Below are positions 13,946-22,543 of a stretch of DNA of 51,329 bases, piece after piece. Position 1 is the stretch's first letter, and the number at the start of each line of letters is the position of its first letter. This DNA comes from DATJPD01 sp036394195 (lineage in GTDB: Bacteria > Pseudomonadota > Alphaproteobacteria > CACIAM-22H2): NCBI GenBank assembly GCA_036394195.1, contig DASWFO010000056.1, positions 1-51,329 on the forward strand, written 5' to 3'. The notes under the pieces are model-generated. The model searched no databases. It saw nothing but the letters and a program-made list of their open reading frames with translations, and was not told the DNA's origin. Position numbers and translations under genes: made by a program.

Positions 13946-15733
13946 TTACCTTATAGGCCAGGCCCACAGGATGAGCGGGACCCCGCACAGCACGACGAGG
14001 ATCGACAGCGGCAGGCCGAGCCGCCAGTAGTCCGAGAACCGGTAGCCCCCGGGTCCCATCACCAGGGTGTTGCACTGATGACCGATCGGCGACAGGAAGT
14101 CGCTGCCGGCCCCGACTGCGACCGCGATCAGGAACGGATCGACATTGAGACCGAGAGTCTTGGCCACGCTCGCGGCCACCGGTCCCATGACGATCACCGC
14201 CGCGGCGTGGTGCAGGAGCGGGGTGACCAGCATCGTGATCGCCAGCAGCAGCCCCAGCGTGATGTAGGCGGGCAGATGCACCGCGACCGTCGAAAACCAG
14301 CCGGCGATGAGGTCGGCCGTGCCGGTTGAGCGGGCCGCCTCGCCGACCGGAATCAGGGCGCCGAGGAGGATCAGGATCGGCCAGTCGATGCTGTCGTAGA
14401 TTTCCTTCAATGACAGGACGCGGAACACACCGATCGCGACGGCCCCCGCGGTGAAGGCGATGGCCGGCGGGACGATCTCGCTCGCGGCCACCGCGACACA
14501 GGTGAGAAGGATGACCGCGGGAAGGATCGCGTTGCGCCGCTGGCCGAGACGGAGATTCCGCTCCATCAGGGGCAGGGTCCCGAGGTTGGCGATCGCGTCG
14601 TTGATCGCCTGCGCCGGTCCCTGGATGACGATCACGTCGCCCTCCTTGAGCACCACGTCCCGCAGGCGCGCCAGGATCGGGCCGCCGCCGCGCCGGACCG
14701 CGAGCACGCTGACGTCGTAGCGCTGGCGCAGGCGGAAGCTCGCGGGCGACTGGCCGATCAGCGGCGAGCCGGTGGCAATGACCGCCTCGATGGTCTCCAC
14801 GTCGGTCTCACTGTCGCTTGTCGGCGGCTTGCCCGCGGCAGCGTCCTCCTGACCGACGAGCTCCAGCTTGGCGGCGGTGAGCAGCTTGTGGAGATCCTCC
14901 GGATCGGCGCGCAGCACCAGGATATCGTTCGCGTAAAGATGCCAGTGCGCGGCGGGGACGTAGCGGCGGTTTCCTTCGCGCAAGATCGCAACCACGCTGA
15001 CGTCGTTGTCGGCCAGGGCTTCCAGATCGGCGACGGTCTTATTGACCAGCGGGGAGGTGGCGGGCAGCTTGGCTTCGCTGACATAATCTTCGATGCGGAG
15101 AGCGGCGTCGGTCCGGCCTTGCCCGGGCCGGATCGGTATCAGGCGCCATCCCACCGACAGGAAGGCGATGGCCACCAGGGTCAATCCAAGTCCGACCGGC
15201 AGGAAATCGAACATTTCGTACGGCTGGCCGAGGATCTGCTGGCGTACCGTCGAGATGATGAGGTTGGGCGAGGTGCCGATCAGGGTCATCATGCCGCCGA
15301 CCAGGGATGCGAACGACATCGGCATGAGCAGCTCCGACATCGATCGCTTCGCATGTCGCGCAAGCTGCATGGCGACGGGAAGGAAGATCGCCAGCGCCCC
15401 GATGTTCTTCATGACCGCCGACAGGAATGCGACACAGGTGACGAGAAAGGCGACCTGTGCCGTCGCCGAGGTCAGGTACGGCCGGATGGGCCGCAGCGCG
15501 GTCTCGATCAGTCCCGAATTGCGGACCGCCGTGCTCAGGACCAGCGCCGACGCGATCAGCGGCAAGAGTGAATTTTTGAACCCGTCGAATGCCTTTTCGA
15601 CCGGGATGATGCCCGCCGCCAGCGCTGTGAGAAGCGTCAGCAGGGCGACCAGGTCGAAGCGCAGCCGGTCCCAGAGGAACAGGACCAGCATGCCGCCGAT
15701 GATGGCAAGGCAGAGGGCCTGGGGGAGGGTCAC
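13946..15733 (-). CDS. SLC13/DASS-family transporter with two TrkA-C domains
   Basis: The 595-residue membrane protein has the DASS/ArsB-like (ion transporter superfamily) layout: about six helices (1-200), two soluble TrkA-C (RCK-C) domains (about 205-290 and 300-375), then a second helix bundle. The first substrate-loop signature GTSPN is at 153-157; the matching C-terminal loop reads DFLSPIGHQCNTLVMGPGGY. Proteins of this layout carry sulfate, dicarboxylates or other anions with sodium or protons across the inner membrane. The substrate cannot be told from sequence. The start is GTG 15733 with a weak ribosome site; other starts just downstream are possible. It is convergent with the gene debris at 13.1-13.9 kb. 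Confidence 0.85.
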   Translation of the reverse strand: MTLPQALCLAIIGGMLVLFLWDRLRFDLVALLTLLTALAAGIIPVEKAFDGFKNSLLPLIASALVLSTAVRNSGLIETALRPIRPYLTSATAQVAFLVTCVAFLSAVMKNIGALAIFLPVAMQLARHAKRSMSELLMPMSFASLVGGMMTLIGTSPNLIISTVRQQILGQPYEMFDFLPVGLGLTLVAIAFLSVGWRLIPIRPGQGRTDAALRIEDYVSEAKLPATSPLVNKTVADLEALADNDVSVVAILREGNRRYVPAAHWHLYANDILVLRADPEDLHKLLTAAKLELVGQEDAAAGKPPTSDSETDVETIEAVIATGSPLIGQSPASFRLRQRYDVSVLAVRRGGGPILARLRDVVLKEGDVIVIQGPAQAINDAIANLGTLPLMERNLRLGQRRNAILPAVILLTCVAVAASEIVPPAIAFTAGAVAIGVFRVLSLKEIYDSIDWPILILLGALIPVGEAARSTGTADLIAGWFSTVAVHLPAYITLGLLLAITMLVTPLLHHAAAVIVMGPVAASVAKTLGLNVDPFLIAVAVGAGSDFLSPIGHQCNTLVMGPGGYRFSDYWRLGLPLSILVVLCGVPLILWAWPIR

Positions 15734-15854
15734 CTTTCGCTCATCGGGGGTCGGGCGCCGGGCGCATCACCGCGGTCGCTCCGAATTTGAAGGGAAGAAT
15801 CGAGGAAAAAAGGCAATCCCGCACGCCTGCCGGCCCTGCGGCCGGCAGCCGGGC

Positions 15855-16082
15855 CTAGACCTTGTCCACGGCGTGCGCTTTGGCGAAGTCGCTTTGGGGC
15901 CGGTGGAGCTTGACCTGATGGACCAGCCAGTCACGCAGCTCGTCCCAGCTTTTGAGCGGTTCGGCGGTCGCGACCAGGACGGTGCCGCCCTCATCGCACA
16001 GCTCGGCCGAAAATCCAGTATGGGCTTCCCCTTTAACGCTGAAACCGATGCCTGCGCGCCACAGGTCTTCTAGAACGTTCAT
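15855..16082 (-). CDS. Small hypothetical protein
   Basis: The 75-residue protein begins MNVLEDLWRAGIGFSVKGEA. Short strands alternate with a helix (SWDELRDWLVHQVKLHRP); it has no signal or membrane segment. I do not recognise a family. The frame is open up to 16121, but MNVLEDLW looks like a natural N-terminus; neither start has a clear ribosome site, which lowers confidence. It lies upstream of the SLC13 transporter gene on the same strand, 121 bases away. Confidence 0.5.
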   Translation of the reverse strand: MNVLEDLWRAGIGFSVKGEAHTGFSAELCDEGGTVLVATAEPLKSWDELRDWLVHQVKLHRPQSDFAKAHAVDKV

Positions 16083-16378
16083 AAGGTGAAAACGACGCCG
16101 GCCACCGGGAGTTCCCTGCACTGCAGCACGGAATGGCTTGGCCGCTAGGCCGGCGGGCGGGCGTCAGGTGCCAACGACCTGGGCCAAGGCGGCCCACGCG
16201 TCATAGGCTTACACCCCAGCCGGGGTCGTCGGCGTGCGTACCTGGCCCGTGATCAAACGGTGGCCCGATGGGACCCGTCCGGGACGCGCCTTTGCAACGC
16301 CTTTCGGCTGCGATCTGGCATATTCGATCTGCTTTTCATGCACCCATCCGATGACAGTCACGTCAAAGGCGGTTTCTG

Positions 16379-17038
16379 ATGTCAGCCACTGATCCCCGTC
16401 CGGGGTTTCTCGCGATCTGGAGCGATGTCGACGCGCCGGCGGAGACCGATTACCTCCACTGGATGACGCGCGAGCATGCACTGGAACGGCTCGGTATCCC
16501 GGGCTTCATTGCGATGCGCATGTTCCGCGCCCTCGATGTGGAGATGAGGCGCTACTTCATTCTGTACGAGCTCGAGCATGCTGGCGTGGTGGCCAGTGAC
16601 GCCTATCTCGCCAGGCTCAATCATCCGACGGCATGGACCCAGCGGACGATGGCGCGGGTGAGCAACTTCATTCGCGGCGGTGGGCATATCGAAGCCGTGG
16701 TCGGGACGGGCCACGGCGGCTTCCTCACGGCACAGACCCTGAAACGCGCGGCGATGGCGGACCCGTCCGGTCTTGCTGCCGTGGCGGCAAACAGCGACCG
16801 GATCGCCGCGGCCCGAGTGCTGGCGACGGATCACGGCCGGACGTCCATTCAGACGCGCGAAAAAGACCTGCGGGCCGGGGATAGCTCGTTCGACGGGCTT
16901 TTGGTGATCGAGGGGCTCGATGCACCGGCCGTGCGCGCGGCGTTCTCAGACGTCGTCCGGCACGCACCCTCGCTTGCGATCGGTGGCGACGGCTCGCCGA
17001 CCGTCTACGAAACGATCTTCAGCCGGCCCCGCCGCTGA
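16379..17038 (+). CDS. EthD/DUF4286-like protein of unknown function
   Basis: The 219-residue soluble protein has a first half (FLAIWSDVDAPAETDYLHWM, then REHALERLGIPGFIAMRMFR) that resembles the dimeric alpha/beta-barrel proteins grouped with EthD and DUF4286, with the conserved W-x-x-x-E/H pattern. The second half (120-219) ends VRAAFSDVVRHAPSLAIGGD and PTVYETIF. A fragment of a homologue ends at 13943, so this family occurs twice near here. It lies about 310 bases before the aldolase operon and might supply or modify a related substrate; this is inference. Catalytic role unknown. Confidence 0.6.
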   Translation: MSATDPRPGFLAIWSDVDAPAETDYLHWMTREHALERLGIPGFIAMRMFRALDVEMRRYFILYELEHAGVVASDAYLARLNHPTAWTQRTMARVSNFIRGGGHIEAVVGTGHGGFLTAQTLKRAAMADPSGLAAVAANSDRIAAARVLATDHGRTSIQTREKDLRAGDSSFDGLLVIEGLDAPAVRAAFSDVVRHAPSLAIGGDGSPTVYETIFSRPRR

Positions 17039-17350
17039 CCGTCACGCCCGGCCGAAACCAGCGGCGGACCTGGTCGTTGACAGTCAGATGAACAACGACA
17101 CGTATGTCCGCGCCAGCGCTATCGCACTCGACAACCCGGCAGGGAACCGCCGGCGCGGCGGAATTGCAGTGCCAAAAAATCACCGATGCAATTCTTTTCG
17201 GGCGAATTCTGGCGGCGCCGCAACGACTTACCAAAACATTTGCAGTATTGCACCGTTTGGGGGCCCCCCGGGCCGGCGCCCGCCCTCTATAGACATTCTG
17301 TCCCAATGTTGAAATTCTAGGACCGGCTGAGGCCGTAGGTGGAGGGCGAG
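17039..17350 (+). other. Intergenic stretch before the aldolase operon
   Basis: No credible gene is seen on either strand. The stretch holds an AT-richer patch (about 17160-17250), a GC-rich run with GGGGGCCCCCCGGGCC near 17260-17275, and a TATAGA at 17288-17293 that could serve as a -10 box for the operon starting at 17351. No repeat or RNA gene was recognised. Confidence 0.35.
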
Positions 17351-18124
17351 ATGGCGGTCGAAGTTTTGGCACGGCGGACGCCGCCGGCGATGTCGGAAGA
17401 GGAGTGGCAGCTCCGCCTGGAGCTTGCCGCCTGCTACCGGGCGTTTGCGTTCCTCGGCTGGTTCGAGATGATCTTCAACCACATCACCGTGCGCGTACCC
17501 GGGCCGGAGCCGCAATATCTGATCAATCCGTTCGGCCTCAATTATGAGGAGGTCACGGCGCGCAACCTGGTGAAGATCAACACCCGCGGCGACGTGCTGG
17601 ACGGCTCGCCCTACCCGGTGAACCTCGCCGGCTTCGTCATCCACAGCGCCATTCATTCGGCGCGGCCGGACGCGCATTGCGTCATGCACACGCACACCAC
17701 CGCCGGGGTCGCCGTCGCCTGCAAGGAGGGCGGCCTGCGCGCCGACAATTTCTACAGCGCGATGCTGCACGGCCAGGTCGCCTATCACGACTTCGAGGGT
17801 GTGACGACCAACCCGGACGAGGGGCCGCGCCTGGTGAAGAGCCTCGGCGACAAACGGGTGTTCATCCTGCGTAATCACGGGCTGTTGGTGGTCGGCGCAC
17901 ACGTCCCCGAGGCGATCAACCTCATGTGGACCTTGCAGCGTGCCTGCGACGTGCAGCTGGCGTCGGATTCGATGGCCGGGCCCAATCGCGTTGTGCCGGA
18001 TGAGGTGCTGCGGGCGATCCCGGCGCAGTGCGCGGCGATGGACAAGGAAAACCGTCGCGGCCAGATGTTCTTCGACGCGCTCCTGCGGCGGGCGAAGATC
18101 CGCCTGGAAGATCTGGCCGGGTAG
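17351..18124 (+). CDS. Class II aldolase/adducin family protein
   Basis: The 257-residue protein has the fold of L-fuculose-phosphate aldolase and adducin head domains. Zinc ligands are visible at His113 and His115 (VMHTHTTAGVA) and His176 (LRNHGLLVVG). The catalytic glutamate before the first histidines in true aldolases is not found: the segment reads NLAGFVIHSAIH. The reaction is thus open, as for many catabolic members. GGAGGG four bases before ATG 17351 makes this the likely start; GTG 17339 would place the ribosome site inside the gene. It is the first gene of a five-gene set running to 21400. Confidence 0.85.
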   Translation: MAVEVLARRTPPAMSEEEWQLRLELAACYRAFAFLGWFEMIFNHITVRVPGPEPQYLINPFGLNYEEVTARNLVKINTRGDVLDGSPYPVNLAGFVIHSAIHSARPDAHCVMHTHTTAGVAVACKEGGLRADNFYSAMLHGQVAYHDFEGVTTNPDEGPRLVKSLGDKRVFILRNHGLLVVGAHVPEAINLMWTLQRACDVQLASDSMAGPNRVVPDEVLRAIPAQCAAMDKENRRGQMFFDALLRRAKIRLEDLAG

Positions 18125-18129
18125 GGACC

Positions 18130-18927
18130 ATGCCAGTCGTCGGTCAAGGCGATGATGCCCTCTATTACGAAGATCACGGCGCCGGCTTTCCGGTCCTGCT
18201 GATTCCGGGCCTGGGCGGCGTTTGCACCTGTTTCGCCGCGCAGGTGCCGGTGTTCGCGCGCGAGTTTCGCGTCGTCATTCACGACCACCGGGGGACGGGA
18301 CGCAGCGCCCGGCCGCTGATGGCGTATTCCGTCGAGCAGATGACGGCGGATGTGCTGCGGCTGATGGACGGCCTGAAGATCGAGCGCGCGCATGTCGTGG
18401 GACATTCCACCGGTGGCGCCATCGGCCAGGCCCTGGCGATCGATCATCCCGATCGCATCGCCGGGTTCGTCGGCGCCAACACCTGGACGCATTGCGATCC
18501 GTTCTTCCGCTATGTGTTCCGCTATCGGCGCGGCCTTCTGGAGCGCGGCCTGGTCGATGCCTATGCCAGTGGCACGTCGTTGCTGCTATGGCCGGCGGAG
18601 TGGATTGCGGCGAATATCGAGCGCGTCGAGCGGGAAGAGAAGATGATGCGCGACAACTTCCCCGACCCGCTTGTGGTAGTTTCGCGCATCGATGCGATCT
18701 GCGCCTTCGACCGCCGCGACGGTCTCTCGCGGATCAAGTCGCCCACCCTGATCTTCGGCAGCGAGGACGACAGCATCACGCCGGCCTATTTCTCGCGCGA
18801 CCTTGCCAGGCGTATCCCCGGTGCCAGGCTGGAGATGCTCGCCAGCGGCGGGCATTCCAGCTATCAAACGACCGTCGAGCGTTGGAACAGCGTCGTGCTC
18901 GATTTTCTACGCAGCGTCCCGACATGA
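18130..18927 (+). CDS. Alpha/beta hydrolase
   Basis: The 265-residue enzyme has the complete triad of the fold: Ser93 in GHSTGG, Asp214 in GSEDDSITP, His242 in SGGHSSY. HDHRGTGRS at 51-59 gives the oxyanion region. It resembles RutD- and enol-lactone-hydrolase-like enzymes that cleave C-C or ester bonds in small-molecule catabolism. It starts 6 bases after the aldolase stop and overlaps the next gene by 4 bases (ATGA). The substrate is unknown. Confidence 0.88.
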   Translation: MPVVGQGDDALYYEDHGAGFPVLLIPGLGGVCTCFAAQVPVFAREFRVVIHDHRGTGRSARPLMAYSVEQMTADVLRLMDGLKIERAHVVGHSTGGAIGQALAIDHPDRIAGFVGANTWTHCDPFFRYVFRYRRGLLERGLVDAYASGTSLLLWPAEWIAANIERVEREEKMMRDNFPDPLVVVSRIDAICAFDRRDGLSRIKSPTLIFGSEDDSITPAYFSRDLARRIPGARLEMLASGGHSSYQTTVERWNSVVLDFLRSVPT

Positions 18928-19805
18928 CCAAGCTACCCCGCGAGCGTCTTCCGTATTCCGCGATCATCGACCGGCCGCCGCTGAAGCTGCCGGGCGGTGC
19001 CCGCATGGTCGTGTGGACCATGGTCAACATCGAGGAGTGGGGGATCGAGCGGCCGATGCCGCGCACAGTTCTGCCGCCGCCGATGGGCCAGCCGCTGCTG
19101 CCCGATCTGCCGAACTGGGCATGGCACGAGTACGGGATGCGGGTAGGCTTCTGGCGATTCCTGGACTGCTTCCGCAGCCGGAGCATCGTCCCAACGCTCG
19201 CGATCAACGGCGCGGTCTGCAAGTCCTATCCGCGCGTCGCCAAGGCGGCCCTCGACGCCGGCTGGGAATTCCTCGGCCACGGCTACGTCCAGGCACCCAT
19301 GCACAAGGTCGAGGACCAGCGCGCCGCCATCCGCGACACCATCACGGCCATCCGCGAGTTCACCGGCAAGCCGCCGCGCGGCTGGGAAAGCCCCGGCCTC
19401 ACCGAGACCTACGAGACGATCGACTACCTCGCGGAAGAGGGGATCGAATATGTCTGCGACTGGGTGCTCGACGACCAGCCATGCGAGATCCAGACCACCA
19501 GGGGGCCGATCGTCTCGATCCCGTATACGGTCGAGACCAACGACATCTCGATGATGGCGGTGCAGCATCACTCGTCGGACGAGATGCTGAAGCGCTCGGT
19601 CGACCAGTTCGACCGCCTGTATCAGGAAAGTGCGGCGATCACGCGCGTGATGTGCGTCAGCCTGCATCCCTATATCAGCGGCGCGCCGCACCGGATCAAA
19701 TATGTCGAGCAGCTGTTCGACTACATGCAGCGCCATCCTGGCGTGATGTTCTGGACCGGCGAGCAGGTCCTCGACTGGTACAAGAGCGCGCGCCGTCCAG
19801 CCTAG
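18924..19805 (+). CDS. Polysaccharide deacetylase-family hydrolase (PuuE-like)
   Basis: The 293-residue protein belongs to the NodB/polysaccharide deacetylase superfamily, in the branch with cyclic-imide and allantoin hydrolases and without signal peptide. Family features include VVWTMVNIEEW, HEYGMRVGFWRFLD, GWEFLGHGYVQ, PRGWESPGLTETYET, and a late SLHPYISGAPHR. It starts within the alpha/beta hydrolase stop (ATGA). Cytoplasmic location and context suggest action on a small amide or imide, not on polysaccharide; this is inference. Confidence 0.85.
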   Translation: MTKLPRERLPYSAIIDRPPLKLPGGARMVVWTMVNIEEWGIERPMPRTVLPPPMGQPLLPDLPNWAWHEYGMRVGFWRFLDCFRSRSIVPTLAINGAVCKSYPRVAKAALDAGWEFLGHGYVQAPMHKVEDQRAAIRDTITAIREFTGKPPRGWESPGLTETYETIDYLAEEGIEYVCDWVLDDQPCEIQTTRGPIVSIPYTVETNDISMMAVQHHSSDEMLKRSVDQFDRLYQESAAITRVMCVSLHPYISGAPHRIKYVEQLFDYMQRHPGVMFWTGEQVLDWYKSARRPA

Positions 19806-19814
19806 GAGCAGTGT

Positions 19815-20225
19815 ATGAAAGACTCTTTGCGCCCCGGCCTCACCGCCGAGGTGAAGCACACGGTTGACGAAGGCCGGACCACGGCGGTTCTGGGGCCCGC
19901 TCTCAGGGTCTACGCGACGCCGTTCATGATCCTCGACATCGAGCGCGCCTGCCATGATCTCATCATGCAGCATGCCGATCCCGGCGAGGGCAGCGTCGGC
20001 GTGAAGGTCGAGGTCGAGCATCTCGCCCCCACCTTGCCCGGCACCGAGGTGACCGTCTCGGTGCGCCTCGTCGAGGTCAATGGCCGCCGCCTCCGCTTCC
20101 AGGCGTCGGTGCGCGACCGGATCGAGGAGCTCGGCCGCGGCTTTCACGAGCGCTTCGTGGTCGAGACCGCCAAGTCGAAAGCCCGGATCGAGAAGAAGCG
20201 GGATCAGCTCAAGGCGCCGACGTGA
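19815..20225 (+). CDS. FlK-type hot-dog thioesterase
   Basis: The 136-residue protein has a single hot-dog domain. Thr35 (ATPFM), Glu43 (DIERAC) and His69 (VEHLAPTLPG) fall at the same spacing as the Thr42-Glu50-His76 triad of fluoroacetyl-CoA thioesterase FlK, each shifted by seven positions. Relatives of FlK are widespread and most do not act on fluoroacetyl-CoA, so the substrate here is open. A charged C-terminal extension (SKARIEKKRDQLKAP) is present. It overlaps the CoA-transferase gene by 4 bases (GTGA), tying it to CoA-ester chemistry. Confidence 0.82.
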   Translation: MKDSLRPGLTAEVKHTVDEGRTTAVLGPALRVYATPFMILDIERACHDLIMQHADPGEGSVGVKVEVEHLAPTLPGTEVTVSVRLVEVNGRRLRFQASVRDRIEELGRGFHERFVVETAKSKARIEKKRDQLKAPT

Positions 20226-21400
20226 AGCCGCTGGCCGGGATCACCGTCGTCGCCCTGGAGCAGGCGGTCGCGGCACCGTTTGCCACGCGGCAGCTCGCCG
20301 ATCTCGGCGCCCGGGTGATCAAGATCGAGCGGCCGGGCAGCGGCGACTTTGCCCGCGACTACGACCGCACGGTCAACGGGCTGTCGAGCCATTTCGTGTG
20401 GCTCAACCGCTCCAAGCAATCGCTGACCCTCGATCTCAAGCTCGGCGAGGCGAAAGGCGTGATGCGGCGGCTGGTCGCGCGTGCCGATGTGTTCATCCAG
20501 AACCTGGCGCCGGGTGCGGCCGAGCGGCTCGGCTTCGGCGCCGCGGCGCTGCGGGCGGAGCACAAGCGGCTGATCGTCTGCAATGTGTCAGGCTACGGGC
20601 CTGACGGTCCGTATCGCGACAAGAAGGCCTACGACCTGCTGGTCCAGGCCGAGGCTGGCGTGCTGGCGATCACCGGGACCGCGGACGAGCCGGCGAAGTG
20701 CGGCATCCCGGTCGCCGATATCGCCGCCGGCATGTACGCCTATAGCGGCATCCTCGGCGCCCTCTTCGCGCGCGAGCGGACCGGCGAGGGGGCGACGCTC
20801 GACGTGTCGCTGCTCGATGCCTTGGCCGAATGGATGGGCTATCCGGCCTACTACACGGATTATGGCGGCACCGCGCCGGCGCGCAGCGGCTCCTATCATG
20901 CCGCGGTGGCGCCCTACGGTCCGTTCTCGGCCGGCGATGGCAAGAGCGTCCTGCTGTCGATCCAGAACGAGCGCGAATGGGAGTGGTTTTGTACGAGCGT
21001 GCTCGAAAAGCCCGAAATGACAAAAGATCCGAAGTTCGCCAGTAATTCGGACCGGGTGCGGAACCGCGACGAGCTGCACCGCCGAATCGGCGAGGTGTTC
21101 CATCGGCTCACCGTCGACCAGGTCGTCGAACGTCTCGAGCGCGCCCGCATCGCCTATGGGCGGATGCGCAGCGTCGAGGAGTTCCTGGAACATCCGCAGC
21201 TCGCCGCCCGTCAGCGCTGGGGCGAGATGGACAGTCCGGCCGGGCGGCTCTGGGCGCTGCAGCCGCCGGTCGACATCGCCGGCCTGACGCCGGAGTTCGG
21301 GCCCGTCCCCGAGGTCGGGGCGCACAGCGACGCCATCCTGGGCGAGCTCGGCTATAGCTCGGCCGAGATCGTCGGGCTCCGCACCAGTGGCGCGATCTGA
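20222..21400 (+). CDS. CaiB/BaiF family (class III) CoA-transferase
   Basis: The 392-residue protein begins with GTG at 20222, overlapping the thioesterase stop. Family signatures are LADLGARVIKIERPGSGD (about 26-42), LNRSKQSLTLDLK (61-73), NVSGYGPDGPYRDKKAYDLL (121-140). Asp166 (PVADIAAGMYAYSG) matches the catalytic aspartate that forms the acyl anhydride. The enzyme moves CoA between carboxylic acids, probably priming the substrate of this operon. It is the last gene of the set; a palindromic repeat lies 20 bases downstream. Confidence 0.9.
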   Translation: MKPLAGITVVALEQAVAAPFATRQLADLGARVIKIERPGSGDFARDYDRTVNGLSSHFVWLNRSKQSLTLDLKLGEAKGVMRRLVARADVFIQNLAPGAAERLGFGAAALRAEHKRLIVCNVSGYGPDGPYRDKKAYDLLVQAEAGVLAITGTADEPAKCGIPVADIAAGMYAYSGILGALFARERTGEGATLDVSLLDALAEWMGYPAYYTDYGGTAPARSGSYHAAVAPYGPFSAGDGKSVLLSIQNEREWEWFCTSVLEKPEMTKDPKFASNSDRVRNRDELHRRIGEVFHRLTVDQVVERLERARIAYGRMRSVEEFLEHPQLAARQRWGEMDSPAGRLWALQPPVDIAGLTPEFGPVPEVGAHSDAILGELGYSSAEIVGLRTSGAI

Positions 21401-21419
21401 TGCCTTCCTATCTTCTCTT

Positions 21420-21556
21420 CGTCATGCCCCGCTTTATGCGCTTTATGCGGGGCATCCGTGGTTCAACCGGCGTAATGGATGTCCCGGTCCTTGCGCTGCG
21501 TTCGCGGCCTTCAAGGCCGCGGACGGGCGCGAATCAAGACTGGCCGGGGCATGACG
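21420..21556. repeat. Intergenic palindromic repeat element
   Basis: The 137-base element is bounded by CGTCATGCC at 21420 and its inverse GGCATGACG at 21548-21556. Inside are two strong hairpins: GCCCCGC with GCGGGGC (about 21426-21452) and GCGGCCTTCAAGGCCGC (about 21503-21520). Such CGTCATGCC...GGCATGACG palindromes are a common dispersed intergenic repeat in alphaproteobacteria, without coding capacity. It sits between the convergent CoA-transferase and panB genes and may also end both transcripts. Confidence 0.7.
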
Positions 21557-21567
21557 GAGTAGGGGGC

Positions 21568-22386
21568 TTAGGACGCGGGATAGGTGTGCTCGGACCCGGG
21601 GAATTTCCGCGCCCGGACCTCGTCGGCATAGGCCTTGGCGGCGGCGGTGATCGCGGGCGCCAGCTCGGCGTAACGCTTGACGAAGCGCGGCTTGAGGTCG
21701 CTCACCAGGCCGAGGATGTCCTCGGTCACCAGCACCTGGCCGTCGCAGGCCGCCGACGCGCCGATGCCGATGGTCGGAATGCTGATCGCGGCGGTGGCCG
21801 CGCGCGCGGCCGGCTCGGCCGTGCCCTCGACGACGACGGCGAAAGCGCCGGATTCGGAGACGGCTTTCGCGTCGGCCAGGACCTTCGCCTGGCTCTGGTC
21901 GGTCTTGCCCTGGACCTTGAATCCGCCGAGCGCGTTCACCGATTGCGGCTGCAGGCCGATATGCGCAAGAACGGGAACACCGCGCTCGACCAGGAAGCGG
22001 ATCGTGTCCGCCATCTCGACGCCGCCTTCGATCTTGACCCCGGCGCAGCCGGTCTCGGCCATCACCCGCGCCGAGCTGCGGAAGGCGTCGGCCGGCGACG
22101 CCTGATAGCTGCCGAACGGCATGTCGACGATGACGCAGGCCTGCTTGGAGCCGCGCATGACGGCACCGCCATGCGCGATCATCATGTCGAGGGTGACGGG
22201 CAGGGTGCTCTCGAAGCCGTAGAGCACCATGCCCAGCGAATCTCCGACCAGCAGCAGGTCGACATGCGGGTCGAGAAGCCGCGCCAGCGGCGCGGTATAG
22301 GCAGTCAGGCAGACCACCGGCACCTTGCCCTTATGGGCGCGGATATCGGCCGGCGTCTTGCGCTTGGTCGTCGTGGGCGTGCTCAC
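21568..22386 (-). CDS. panB: 3-methyl-2-oxobutanoate hydroxymethyltransferase
   Basis: PanB adds a hydroxymethyl group from methylenetetrahydrofolate to alpha-ketoisovalerate, the first committed step of pantothenate synthesis. The 272-residue length is normal. Family motifs include VVCLTAYTAPLARLLD, DLLLVGDSLGMVLYG with the magnesium-binding Asp, CVIVDMPFGSYQ, GVKIEGGVEMADTI, PVLAHIGLQPQSVNALGGFK and IGIGASAACDGQVLVTEDIL. It is a monocistronic gene divergent from the ABC transporter at 22544. panC is not nearby. Confidence 0.95.
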   Translation of the reverse strand: MSTPTTTKRKTPADIRAHKGKVPVVCLTAYTAPLARLLDPHVDLLLVGDSLGMVLYGFESTLPVTLDMMIAHGGAVMRGSKQACVIVDMPFGSYQASPADAFRSSARVMAETGCAGVKIEGGVEMADTIRFLVERGVPVLAHIGLQPQSVNALGGFKVQGKTDQSQAKVLADAKAVSESGAFAVVVEGTAEPAARAATAAISIPTIGIGASAACDGQVLVTEDILGLVSDLKPRFVKRYAELAPAITAAAKAYADEVRARKFPGSEHTYPAS

Positions 22387-22543
22387 CCGGCGTTGTCCTC
22401 CAAATCCCGCCTGAATATAGCCTCATTCCTGTGAAATTAAGCCGTCGTTTTCCGCATACCCAGCCCTATATGAACGTGGGTCAGCTTGGCGCTTCGCCCG
22501 CGCCTCCCATAGGCTCGCTCACCTCCTGCTCCCGGAACCGATC

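Noticed and set aside
13796..14329. Plus-strand open frame of 177 codons opposite the SLC13 gene end
   Set aside because: Composition is that of an antisense shadow (Arg, Asp, His, Gln rich), and the SLC13 frame on the other strand is clearly real.
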